Shown here piece after piece: positions 10,755 to 21,995 of a stretch of 64,000 nt of DNA. The number at the start of each line of letters is the position of its first letter. Within the stretch, counting starts at the first letter, position 1. This DNA comes from Gordionus sp. m RMFG-2023 (Eukaryota; Nematomorpha; Gordioida; Chordodea; Parachordodidae): positions 12,967,882 to 13,031,881 of the forward strand of contig NC_088778.1 of assembly GCF_954871325.1 (NCBI RefSeq). Reading direction: 5' to 3'. Position numbers and translations under genes: made by a program. Under the pieces are notes generated by a model that saw nothing but the letters and a program-made list of their open reading frames with translations, had not been told where the DNA came from and did not search any database.

Positions 10755-12775
10755 ATACCAATAACAGATCTTATGATTATAAAGATCGTGATTGTCAATC
10801 GAACACCAACTATACTATGAACATCCAAGAAATCGATGATGAGGACGTCATAAACACCGATGTTAAAGAGTACAATCTTCAGAATCTGGAGATGAACAAT
10901 TTGGAGGTCAGCGACACCAGATATAATGCGTACAACATCATGATAATGCGTACAACATCATGGTGAGCATTAACGATATACCCACGTTGATGCATGTGGA
11001 CACCGGCACTAGGTACAAGATATTACCGAGGCACACAACTAAGGTTGTATTAGGCTGACAGTGTACGACGGCAGCGCTATCAAAATCATAGGCATAGTAA
11101 ATGTTAACCTGATGTTTGAAGGAATCACACAAACGCTGGAGACTATAGTGGTAGATAGTGATAAGTGCTCCCTGTTAGGACGTGTATGGCTCCACGCTTT
11201 CAATAATATATTAAAAACGTTTATTGTGGGTAATGTAGATGATCATCTCGAGAAGATGATTTCGACTATGAAAAATGACCTTTAGGCAACCCCTTCCAAC
11301 AAACTCAAAATGATCAGGCAAGTGAAAATATACTTGAAGCATATGGCGGTATCTAGAATCATATCCCCTAGAGAGCGCCATATGCCAGGATTGACGCAAT
11401 GAGTCGTGGGTTGGACGTCTGGACAAAAGATAACATCATAGAAGCTGTATCTCAGGCAGATGGGCAAGTCCACTAACACCTGTTATCAAGAGAGACGGCA
11501 CCAGGAGGGTGTGCCCTGACAAAAAATACCATAAACCCTGTTCTAAAGATAAACTATTATAGATACCCCTTATAGCGCACAAGCTATATGATTGAGAAGT
11601 TAGCTATGGGCAGAAAATTTACCAAAATAAAATTATAAGCAAACTTTTCTGCAGATTCCTACATATGAGGACTCCAAGGATTTACTCACGTTCTCTACCC
11701 ACAAATGCTACCAAGCTACCGTTCGTTTTAAAAAGAAAACCATATCATGAGCATGAATGGCATAACGTGATGTAGATAGAGAAAGAGGCTTATTGAAAAA
11801 CACCGTGACAGGTTCTAGGGAACGCTCGACCTATCAGAATCAAACAACCTAAGCATATAGAAAACGTTATCATGAACGTCAATGGTGTTTTCTACTAACA
11901 TGTCCAAGGAAAACTAGATTTCTTTGGTGGGAGGAATGTGGATATGTCACGTTTTTAACAATAATAAAAAAAGAAAAAGAAATAAATAATAATATTTTAA
12001 AAAAGAATATTAATTTTACCATAAAGTAACCTGTGATTGTTTAATTTAATAGTTTGTTTTAAAATTTTATTAACACTGCGAGCGACTGTTAAGATGATTA
12101 ACACTGAAATGATTGTTTTTTATTTTCATATTGTTGCATAATATATTATTTAATTTAATCGATATTCACAAAATAATATATTATTGTATTTTTATTTACG
12201 AAGCCTTTAGCCACAATTGATTGAACACAAATTGATTTACGATAGATATATTTATCCGGATTTTGTGTAAAAAGAATATATATAATTGAGAAAACGAATT
12301 TAATTGTATTATAAAAAGAACATATAATTTTTACGTTAAAAAAATGAACGATTTTCTTTATATGATAATTAATTTTGTTCATTATGTTTTATTAATAAAT
12401 AAAGAAACCAGACTTACAGATTATCTACTACTTATTCTTTTTAGCGCGATTATTCTTTAGATTCTTATTCTACTACTTATTAATTTTTAGCGCAATTATT
12501 CTTTATTTGCGTCACATATGAAACTAATATCATATATAAAGGAGAATGAATAGTGATAAGGACAGCATAAAATGTGATTCATTTATTAACTCAGGCGAAA
12601 TATATATATAAAAATGAGATGCTCCAAATTATTATAATACAATGAAATTAATGATGAATCTAATAAAACATTTTTATATCTAGACGTTATATATGATTAT
12701 TATATAAAGAATCAAATGATGAATCTAATAAAAGATATCTATATACACCATACTTCTCACCAATTTTTCAAATTA

Positions 12776-14260
12776 TAAGTTATAGGCATTCCTACTAACA
12801 GCTGGTCACAGAGAATTAGGTAAAGACAGAATATAAATTTTCATAATGTTTGCAATGAAAAAGGGAGTGCAGATATTATTATTGCAAATGAATGAAGCAA
12901 AAATACACTCCCATCTCTATTAAAGATTATCAAAGGAGTAATATTTAAAATTGTGATGAGACAGGACTATAATAGCAAGCATTACCAAACATTGGAATTT
13001 TATGTAATATAGGATGATCAGGATATTTTTAATCAATAAGATTAGAATTGGAAGGTTTAATTTACTTCAAAAATTAATTAATCTTATTTTTTATTAATGG
13101 CTATGAAAGCTCTGAGAATGACAAAGGGCATCTAGAGATATCTGATCATTCAATTACAGAAAATCAGGCTATTAATAGTTATTATACTTTTCTTGATTAT
13201 GCCTATTATCATCTAAGGGACTAAAATTAACTAAGAAAGCTAGAGAATATAGTAGAAAAAGAATTATTTACTACACAATCTAGCCAAACTCTTAGCACGA
13301 AATATTTTTATTAAATCTTACATTATTTTATAATAAATGTTTGCATGTATAAAAAAATAAGCTCAAATAAAATATTATGTTAACAAAGTATTAATAAACT
13401 TTTATTCCAGCATGGCCTGTATACTTTTACATTTATAATATTAGAATTCATAAGTTTATTTTAAAAAGATTAGTTTACTTTTTAGAGGGTAATAAAAGCT
13501 CTGAAATGGTTAAGGGAATCTATAGATTTGATAATTTATAAAAAAATCAAGCTATTTATGGATAAACCTTCTTTAAATAGGCACAGGATAATCCAAGGGA
13601 ACAGGATTCACTATGAAAGCTAGAAAATATAATAAAAATAATTAACCATCAAGTCTGATAACTCTTATCACAAAATATTCTTTATAAGTAGCAAAAAAAT
13701 TATCTTTATTATATAATCATATTATGAATCCAGTAAAATAATTTTAAATCAAATATCATGTGAATTAAAACAAAACACTTTTAATAAACTTAAATTTTCA
13801 GGTCTGGCCTGCTTTTTAATATTTCTAATTGGCCACTAGATATTTTAAATAAATCAACAAATATTAAAGAAAATAAATTGAACATCTTTATTATCAAAGG
13901 TGGTATTTATAAAAATTATTGTTTGAATTTCGAATAATCCTTATATTTAAAATTCTTGATATTTACGTTGGAAAAATCAAATTCATATGTTTAAACATAC
14001 TAGATAAATTTTTAAAATTTATGTTTTTTATTCGTTTTAAAACTTATTCATATTTAAATATAAAGTTATTACATTAAATAAAAATTGTATTTATTACAAA
14101 GTTTGATGGTTTATATGCTTAAATAAATATAGATGATAAATATTTTTATAAAAAACACAAACTGATTTTTAATAAATAAATTATTGATTTTTAATCGTAT
14201 AATTGCCAATTTTAAAATATTTTGGTCGCAGGCTTTCGCAATTAAACAATTTTGGCTGTA
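12776..14260. repeat. Diverged tandem duplication of about 400 bp, otherwise unassigned
   Basis: Two weakly similar units lie at about 13020-13440 and 13440-13840. Shared marks are AAAGCTCTGA near 13108 and 13496, GAAAGCTAGA.AATATA near 13236 and 13615, and TGGCCTG near 13413 and 13805. Unit 1 has an open stretch ending at a TAA near 13222 that aligns in the same frame with a stop-containing unit 2, so an old exon duplication is possible. No known family. Confidence 0.4.
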
Positions 14261-14467
14261 TAGTTAAAAAGCCCCATGTGGTTAAAAACGTCCCGATTAA
14301 GATTATAACCAAAATAATCTTGTGTAAGTCTTATTTTGTTCACAGATGGCTGAAAGGTGTGGGTTTCTACTTGCCAAATCTTGAGGCTTACATAATATAA
14401 TTTTGGTTAAAATCATAATCCAGCCGTATTTAAAAATCGACCCAAATCGGGCTTTTTAACACCACTT
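14261..14467. mobile_element. Decayed hAT MITE of the 8599 family
   Basis: Left tip TAGTTAAAAAGCCCC and right part CCAAATCGGGCTTTTTAACACCACTT form imperfect inverted ends. The core shares GAGGCTTACATAATAT-like sequence with the 8599 copy in the opposite orientation. No target duplication is visible. Confidence 0.7.
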
Positions 14468-15648
14468 GGTAAAGGATTATTCAGTATCTATTGAATGATA
14501 TAGAAATGACTATTTTGTAATAGTATTTTATTTTATAAATTTAAGATCAATATAATAAATTTTTTTATAAAATGAAATGCATAATTACTTGATAATAAAA
14601 GTTTTGGCTAATTTTTTATCGATTCACTGATGTGGACAGCTTATTAACCTCTGATTTCTTATATATTCATAGTTTTTATTCTATATTTTAATTTTTTTTG
14701 TTTTAAGAACATAGATTTTACTAATAAAGACTTATCTTTTTTATTTTTATATTTTTTTTTGAGGGGGGGGGGGTTGTTGGTTGAGCAATAAAAATTGCTT
14801 TCTGATTAAATACCGAATAAAAATTTATTTCTTTCTTTCTTTGGTAATTTTAGCAAAGCATTACTTAGAATAATTTTTAAATTTTAGAGAAAATAGTTAT
14901 GCGGATTTTATACAATTAAATATTTATTAAAAATTCAATTATACCCATAGTCATCTCCTAGATAATTTTTAAAAATAGGAGTTATTTTATAATCCCTATC
15001 TAAAATATTTTTATTGACCGAAACAGTTTCCTCCATGAGAGAAAATATTTTCTTGGGCGCCACTCCTAAATTTACTATCATTTTTTACTCCTATCTCCCC
15101 CCCCCCTAGGTACCTACCTAATACCTTTTGAAATATATATGGAGGACCCCCCTCCATTCGTTCATGTGAAGACTGGACAGACTAAATATTAATGTTATCA
15201 AAGATGAAGAGTAGTTAAGGAACAAAAGATCATAAGGTAACCCGAAAGCTAAATGGCGAGTCACATCCTAAAAGAAAATAAAATATTAGCGGCGATTCTA
15301 GTTTATATTCCAAGTACAAAAAATTTATGATCAAGTTTAGATACACCATTAATAAATGATATCGAATATTTTAAATGCAATTTACTGTTTTTCTTGATCA
15401 TTGTCATCCACAATTAATATATGAAATTAAATTAATTTACATTTCTCTTAAAGAAATGTCGACAAAATGTGGAAGTGGCTTATACTTTTTAATTTATGAA
15501 AGAAATTTTCTTCGAATTCATGACATTTTTTTAAAATTAGGTTTGAATCTATTTGTTATACTTATAACTAGTCCCTACCTCCTTAACCTTTTATTTTTAC
15601 AATCTTTATAATAAAGTGGTTTTCATGCATATTAAACAATCATCATGC
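14468..15648. other. AT-rich intergenic DNA with a G run and a C run facing each other
   Basis: A run of about 11 G at 14763 and a run of about 10 C at 15097 lie 340 bp apart in inverted orientation, like the ends of other elements here, but no matching tips were found. A 78-codon frame at 15375-15611 has no recognisable family. Confidence 0.35.
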
Positions 15649-16012
15649 CATAGGCGTAACCAGGATTTTGCTAGGGGGAGGGGTTCCCCCATAAATTTAA
15701 TTGGAGGTCTTTAGGTCGATTTATTGTATTGGCTATGTTATATTTTAATAAAAATAATTTTGAATTTTTATGTTTTTTCTATAACTTTTTTTCTAAAAAT
15801 TTTAAATTAAAGTCCTTATTTAAAAATTTATTAATTTTTACTAATTTTTCTTTCTAATTCTTGTTTATAATAATATATTATATACATTTTGGAAGGAGAG
15901 GAGGGTGGGGGTGTAGGGGAAAATTTTTTATTGGTTTAAAATGAGAACAGACAAATTTTAAAAGGGAGAATTTCCCTTCCCCCTTTCCCTTCCCTTCCTG
16001 GTTACGGCTATG
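15649..16012. mobile_element. MITE-like element with CATAGGCGTAACCAGG ends
   Basis: Ends CATAGGCGTAACCAGGATTTT and, in inverse, CATAGCCGTAACCAGGAAGGG form roughly 16-bp inverted repeats with purine-rich or pyrimidine-rich subterminal DNA. No coding remains. A clear target duplication is not seen. Confidence 0.6.
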
Positions 16013-17165
16013 CTTAGCCTACATTAAAAATTTTAAAAATCAAAAATTTTAAAAATCAAAAATTTTAAAAATCAAAAATATTTATAGTTCAAGATGGTCT
16101 AGATAGAAAATTGCAAAAGAAACAGTGACAAAGTATTAGAGACAGGGACTCGGAACAAAGACCTACTCATGCTCCTGTTCCATACCCTTCTGGCAAAAAT
16201 ATGTTCCATTGTTCTATTCCTGATTTAGAAACGTTCCCAAACGTGCTTCTGAAACTAATCTAATTATATTAATATATAATTATTTTAATTATTATATCAA
16301 AGTGCATCTACAAAAATACAAATCGAATACTGGGATTATTATTTGTATTCGTAAGAATGATAAAAACACTATTCTATTTAATTCGTAGAATATTCGATTT
16401 GATTAGAAAATTTTTTAAAAATATTTTTAAAAATGAAAAAATTAGAGTATGAAATAATCTTAAAATTTTTTTTTAAAATAAATATTTAAATATATTTTTT
16501 TAAAAAATTTGTGATTTCATCTTGAAAGATTCCTTATGCATGAAAATTAGAAAATATTTAATTATAAAAGTTTTTTTACTAAATATATTAGAAATTTTAG
16601 GTAAAATTTGATCAAAAATCTTTTTCCTTTATAAAACCTTCAAAGAGTTTCGCTCAAAAATATTCACTCAAACTCTATAAAAAAGTCATTTTAAAATTCG
16701 ATGATATGCATTATTTTTAAGTTTTTTAATTCATCTTCGACCCCCCTCCCCCCCCCTCCCCCCCAAAAAAAAAATACCGTAATTAATAAAACATTTAGAG
16801 AATTTTTAGATTATTCTTCTGATTCTGATGAAGCGTCAGCATCTACCAATGAAAGGTGTGAGAATGAACTAAAAAGTTCATCGGCCATAAAACAAATAAC
16901 AATCAAGATAGTTTCAAGTTTTAACAGCAAAAAATTCCTTTTATTCGGCTTCCAGTAAAAAGTATCTTATTAGAGGAAAGACCAACGCAATTTAAATGTA
17001 AAAAATTATGGACATTCTTCTTTTTTTAAATAAAAATTTGAATAAATGTTAATCATTTTGTTTTTTATTTATATGGAATTATAGAAATAAATAAGCAGAA
17101 TTATAATAATTTAATAAATAAAAAATAGAAAGGTAAGATAGAATAAATTCAAAAAGTAGAAATAG
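16013..17165. other. AT-rich DNA with a 16-bp tandem repeat and a serine/aspartate-rich open frame
   Basis: 16026-16081 holds about 3.5 copies of a TTTTAAAAATCAAAAA unit. At 16785-16958 an open plus frame encodes FLDYSSDSDEASASTNE and continues to a stop; it follows a C-rich tract and an acceptor-like CATTTAG. This could be the N-terminus of a lost transposase or a host exon. Confidence 0.35.
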
Positions 17166-18281
17166 CAGAGTTGTTAACGCTACTTTTTAAAAGTAGCTAG
17201 CTCCCGCTACCTTCTCAGAAGTATTTACTCCCGCTCCCGCTACTACATTTTTAAAATGAGCTAGCTCCCGCTCCAAATAATGGAGTGCCACTCCATAATC
17301 GCTCCTTTGATTTTCATTTTTTTAGAAGATATACGAAACAAAATCATATTTTTTATCAAAAAGTTTTATTTATATTAAATGATCTATCAAAATATTTATA
17401 ATCTTTTATTAGCTTTTATAAGTAATAAATTTTCTAAATTAGAATCTATCAAACATCCACGCCTCTCCCCTAAGACCAGTTTTGCAATATAGGCGCTCCA
17501 CAGTAGCACTAGAGGGAAGCGGGGCATTGTATTTTATAAAGATATTTTTTAATTCAGGGAATTTATCAAAAATAGTAATTTTGGTAACATTATTTAAAAA
17601 ATATTTGTCCAATATATTATCTTCCTGAGATGGATTTCATGGAATCGAAAAAAATCTTCCAAATCATTTTGTATTTAAAAGAAAATTTATTTACTTTTAG
17701 ATGCTTTTTTAGATTGAAACTGCTCACTTTTGAAAATGAAATAGTTTTATTTAAACATAAAAGGCATTTTGCCCTTAAATTTGTTTGATCATTTGGATCA
17801 ATATCTTTTAGAAGTTTAAAATATTTTTTGTATGATGGAAATGGTAATTACATTTCTTTTTCTAGATCTCTAAATCCATAATATCTAAAACTATTTTTTA
17901 TTATATATTTATAAAATGAATATTAATATGACTTACAAGATTTTCCAAAAAATTTTCAACATAAAAAAAAACTTGATGTTTAATATTTAAGATGATCAGA
18001 TGAAAAACCAATATAAAACTCGGCTCAACATTTAATAATGGATAAATTTAAATAATATAAAATTTCATTTTTATGAATTTTAATTAACAAATATTATTAA
18101 TAATTAAAAAATTATTTAATTTATACATTAAATTTAAAGAAGCGGTGGAGCGGCGCTCCTCCACTCCAGCTCTAAAAGGAGCTAGCTCCCGTTCCTTATT
18201 TTTAAAAAGGAGGTGTTTTTTAAAAAATGTAGCGACTCTCTAGAAGCGCCGCTGCTGTAGTGCCGCTCCTTAAAAATTCCG
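17166..18281 (-). mobile_element. Decayed hAT transposon with BED-finger and dimerisation remnants
   Basis: Left tip CAGAGTTGTTAACG matches the inverted right tip in about 10 of 14 positions; flanks AGAAATAG and AAGAATAG agree at 6 of 8. On the minus strand, about 17810-17700 encodes a BED-type finger (CLLCLNKTISFSKVSSFNL then KKHLK), and about 17535-17450 encodes NAPLPSSATVERLY, the hAT dimerisation motif. Ends are rich in AGCTAGCTCCCGCT-like motifs. Multiple stops; inactive. Related to the 21996 element. Confidence 0.75.
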
Positions 18282-18289
18282 AAGAATAG

Positions 18290-18760
18290 TAGTAATCAAG
18301 TTTTGAGAAATTTAATAAGAAATTAAAAATATGTGAATTTTTATTAGGCTATTTCTAATATATACCAATAATTCTTACAAGTGTACACTATAAGTTTTTG
18401 TATACACAATGTTTCTGTTATTTTTATAATTAACCTACAGTATAGAAGTTCTTTAATATATTTTAAAATGTATAAATCAGATAAAAATAATATTAGAAAT
18501 GTAATAAATTTAATTAGAATTTTAATATTATTTTTCGGAACAGTCCGAAACTGTATGTTTCATTGATCCTTGATTGTAGATATTTCATCTTAGGAATTTG
18601 TACTTACACTAAATACCCCCCCCCCCCTGTCCCGTCCCCTTTCCTAAGCATTCTTAAAAAAAATCTAGTTATTTCTAAATAATTTATTATTAGTGTAGCC
18701 AAAGAAATTAATTTCTAACAAAATAAATAACTAATATTGGAGCTGCATAGTGTATACATC
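18290..18760 (+). other. Open frame with acceptor-like start, unassigned
   Basis: An open stretch (about 18440-18566, plus) follows an AACCTACAG acceptor-like site. No family is recognised. A C run lies at 18617. Confidence 0.2.
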
Positions 18761-19006
18761 TATTTCTTACTGCTCCCTAACAAACATGAGACAATTTTTG
18801 CCTCAGTAGAAAAGCCACAAGTTATTATTCTAGTTCACCACCCTCCAACCACATCATTATTTACATTATACCTAATGTGTTCCACCATAAATATCTTAAA
18901 TATATCTACAAGAATTAATCCGAAGGCATTAATAGTATTGATTGAAGATATTTGCTCTTATTTCGAAATCTGGTCAGATATAAATATAAATGCTCATAAT
19001 AACTGT
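18760..19006 (-). CDS. Candidate exons of an unidentified host gene
   Basis: Minus-strand blocks with coding character: 19006 to about 18915 after an AATAATATAG acceptor (encodes YEHLYLYLTRFRNKSKYLQS), 18905 to about 18873 between TTGTAG and GGTATAA (IYLRYLWWNTL), and a block near 18800 ending in a stop (AKIVSCLLGSSKK). They lie just downstream of the gene ending at 19163 on the same strand. No family recognised and the exon links are not proven. A plus-strand frame over the same bases looks like a shadow. Confidence 0.3.
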
Positions 19007-19162
19007 CTATATTATTGATATTTTTTTTACATAAACTTTATTCTGTCACGCATTAATAAAATTGGGATTAAATTAAGGGGATTTTGTTTTAATAAATAAG
19101 ATTGTGTTATTCAGTAAGTATGCGTTAAAAATATTTTTTAAAAAAACAATGAATAAATAATT

Positions 19163-20324
19163 TCATTTTTTATTTAGATGTTTAGGTAATTTAATTAGAT
19201 ACAGTCTTTTGCCTTTATCCCATTTTGCAGAATACTTGTTATAATTTTCATTATGAAGTATTTTTGGTAAATACATCTTCTTATTTTTTATACCTATAAT
19301 ATACAATACAAGAAGGTTTTCATGTATGTTAAAAGTTTAAGTTACCAATATTAAAATTTTCTGCATCTTTGAACTAGTGGGTGAATAATAAAAATGTGAT
19401 ATTAAATATAAATTATACTCTATAAAGGTCTGATGGCGAATCACAACGACTATCTTTTTGAATCAAATAATTGTAAATATAATAATTTAAATAATATTTA
19501 TACCTATTCGCTCTTTTAATGCCAACCATACATCGCAATTATTTCTCATGTAAGTTATCAATCTTTTATAAACTTCGGCGTCATTTATTTCTAAAGCAAT
19601 ATCTAAATTAAAAAAGCATATTTAATTTATAGAATAAATAGCAGAGGCATTATAGACCCCCTCATGGCATTAGAATTCGCAAACCAAATTTTTACAGGCC
19701 CCAATAGGTCTCAAATTATGGGTAGAACCTTATAGGTTCTTTTGTCGTTAGTAGCAGGGGTCCTCAATATTTTTCATTATTACGCCTCTGATAGATAAAA
19801 ATGATTAGAGGTGTAAAATAATAATATATTATATGTAATATTAAGGCTAAGCACCTTATTTTTTATAAAGCATTCTAAACCCTATGGTCCATATTATATG
19901 TTTTTATATTCTTTAAGTATTAATTTTCCCAAATCGACAAAAGAATGATAATTTAGATACCTTATTTAACAAGAATGCTAATTTAAATCTATACAAGCAA
20001 ATCTGAAAAATATCTTATAGGCACTATAATACTTGATCATAATATATATTATTATACAACAAGAAATACTATATAATGATAGAACAATTATTTATAACGT
20101 TTTTTTTTAAAATTTGAATTGATCTTACAGATAATTTTTAACTGTGATTTATACTTTCGATTTCATATTTTTAAAAATTTTCAAGGTCTTTTAGTACTGC
20201 AAATCTATTTATGTTTCGCAATAAATATATAAACTCATAGATTAAAAAGATACCTGGTATAGCTTAGCTAAAGAAGATACTTTGACATTTATATTTTTAA
20301 ATAAAAGAACATTTACTAATCGAG
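19163..20324 (-). CDS. Unidentified host gene, several short exons
   Basis: Minus-strand exons with good splice signals: 20324-20254 (RLVNVLLFKNINVKVSSLAK then LYQ), 20002-19961 (ICLYRFKLAFLLNK), possibly 19881-19855 (GLECFIKNK), 19602-19504 (contains EVYKRLITYMRNNCDVWLAL), 19453-19419 (SRCDSPSDLYR), and a last exon 19279-19163 with AKWDKGKRLYLIKLPKHLNK and a TGA stop. Introns are mostly short and start with GTAT. Phases agree between the 19602 and 19453 exons and into the last exon; the links around 19855 and 20254 are unresolved, so exons may be missing. A small hAT-like element sits in the intron at 19642-19790. I do not recognise the protein. It may be continuous with the block at 20722-21335. 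Confidence 0.6.
19642..19790. mobile_element. Small hAT-like MITE in a host intron
   Basis: 149 bp with inverted ends CAGAGGCATTATA and, inverted, CAGAGGCGTAATA. Flanks ATAAATAG and ATAGATAA agree at 6 of 8. It lies between two exon-like blocks of the minus-strand gene. Confidence 0.65.
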
Positions 20325-20721
20325 CTTTTATATTTATTTCACATTAATTTAACATCGAGAACATAAAATACAACCTATAAGAAATCACTTAGTTATGACT
20401 GAATCAAATTCTTTTATAGGGAAATATTATGTAGGTAACTTCTGATTTTAGGCACAAATTAAAACTATTCTCCTTTACCAAGACAAGACATATAATAAAA
20501 AATATGGGAATTTTTATTATATCATCACTTGAGTACTGGAATACTGAATCCAAAGCTTTTTAACTATAGAATCTATTAGATTTTAAATCTTATATAAAAA
20601 TTCAAATAATTTGTTGAAAACTTTGTTTATTTTTTAATTTTTTATTAATTAACTTTTATTCTATCAAAAACAGCGCAAACAACTTTGTTATTGTTCATTG
20701 TGAATTAAAACACTCCAATAT

Positions 20722-21335
20722 TCAATCGATCATTTTTAAACCTCTGATATCATCATCTTGATCACCATATTTCTTGTCTTGGTTTAACATCTCTATGATT
20801 TTATTCTTCGGGTAGTTTACTTGTAAAGATGGTAAAAAAAGTCTCCTAACTTTTCTTGATAGTACCTTACTTCCATAATATTGATTCTATAATTTATTTG
20901 ACAACAAATGTTTATTCATTAATAACTAGTAATTAATAATTCTACTTATAATTGATTTTTTAAAGAATCAAGGCTATTCAGTATATATTAAATAATAATA
21001 ATCAGTGACATAATATAATTGAGTAAATTAAAAATGATTTATGTTCTATGGTGTCAAAACTATTAAAATTTACCTTAAAATCAGATTCCATTTTCTCTTC
21101 TTCTGATCCTAGGTTCTTATAAAGTCTACCTAATATAAAACAATATTTTGTTTATATATTTATATTGAGATAAAAAGAGCAGTTTGAAGCCCCCCCCCCA
21201 CCCTCTAATAATATATAAACTTTAATCTAGAGTTAAATATAATTAAGAAAACACTTAGATTAAGTAATAAAAATGACGTTTAATGATTTTGAGGAAGAAT
21301 GAATTGGATCTTAATTTTTTAGTTTCGGAAGCCAT
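20722..21335 (-). CDS. Unidentified host gene, three exons, or 5' part of the downstream gene
   Basis: The ATG at 21335 opens exon 1 (21335-21278, MASETKKLRSNSFFLKIIK). Exon 2 is 21129-21074 (RLYKNLGSEEEKMESDFK) and exon 3 starts at 20886 (NQYYGSKVLSRKVRRLFLPS). Phases match across both GT-AG introns. Exon 3 can run to a TGA at 20722, giving a basic protein of 92 residues with an acidic GDQDDDIRG near its end. Alternatively it is spliced at a GTAAAC donor (20820) into the exons below 20324. The protein is not recognised. An acidic stretch (SEEEKMESD) and basic stretch (SRKVRR) are visible; no signal peptide or membrane segment. Confidence 0.6.
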
Positions 21336-21995
21336 GATAATGATAATTATATTTATTGTTTAATGAATCTTCTTCCCGAATGCAATGCAAATATACAAGT
21401 TAGTGCACACTCATTAATAATATAAAAAAAAACTATCATTGAATTTATTATATTATTTATCAAAGGAGGAAAAAAATCAGGATTTTAAATTATTTATGAG
21501 TCTTTATTTTTACTATTATTATGAAATTATTTATTTTAAAATGTTAGTTTTAATTCAAATTTTAAATAAATATCAATCATTTGATAATTCACAGTATATG
21601 ATTAATATTATATATTTTTTATAAACGAGGGAGTGTGGACTAAATACTTTTAGAAAAAAAAGCTTAACTTTAATACTATATAATATTTCCGGCATAATCT
21701 GCTTATAATGTTCCTAGATTTAATTCAAAATTCTAACATTTCGAATTGCTAATTTTGTTAGCTTTCCTTTATCTTTCTAGAGGTAGCTTAACCTTAAAAG
21801 AGTTAAATTTTAACCCAACTCTTTTTATTCGCTTTAATTGGATATCTATATTAAATTATATTATAAAAGGTATATTCTGACTTCCCATCCCAAACCTCTA
21901 AGCCAATGACTATATTACCTTCTACCAAATCAAAATTCGCAAAATAAAAATGAGCAACCCCGCCCCCCCCCTGCAATTATTTTCTCATTATCTAC
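21336..21995. other. Upstream region of the minus-strand gene
   Basis: The promoter of the gene starting at 21335 should lie at the left of this region. A 61-codon plus frame (21439-21624) is extremely rich in Y, I and L and is probably chance in AT-rich DNA. A C run lies at 21964, next to the following hAT. Confidence 0.35.

Larger units (their letters stand above)
8447..12770 (+). mobile_element. Old, internally deleted Ty3/gypsy LTR element, broken
   Basis: LTRs lie at 8447-9099 and 11937-12770, start TGTKGATAT and end CA, and are flanked by 5-bp duplications AATTA (8442-8446 and 12771-12775). A TGGAGG primer-site-like sequence follows the 5' LTR at 9100, and a purine tract (GGTGGGAGGAA) precedes the 3' LTR. 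Parts in order: capsid-like gag (about 9362-9720), an Arg/Asp/Tyr-repeat segment (about 9900-10130), protease region (about 10960-11280), eroded RT start (about 11280-11720) and the last codons of pol (about 11815-11880). RNase H and most of integrase are missing. The 5' LTR holds a MITE (8599-8816), the internal region another (10343-10754), and the 3' LTR about 415 extra bases absent from the 5' LTR. The LTRs differ clearly, so it is old, with many breaks. Confidence 0.88.

Noticed and set aside
18737-19018. 93-codon plus-strand frame
   Set aside because: No family match, and the opposite strand shows better exon structure with splice sites.
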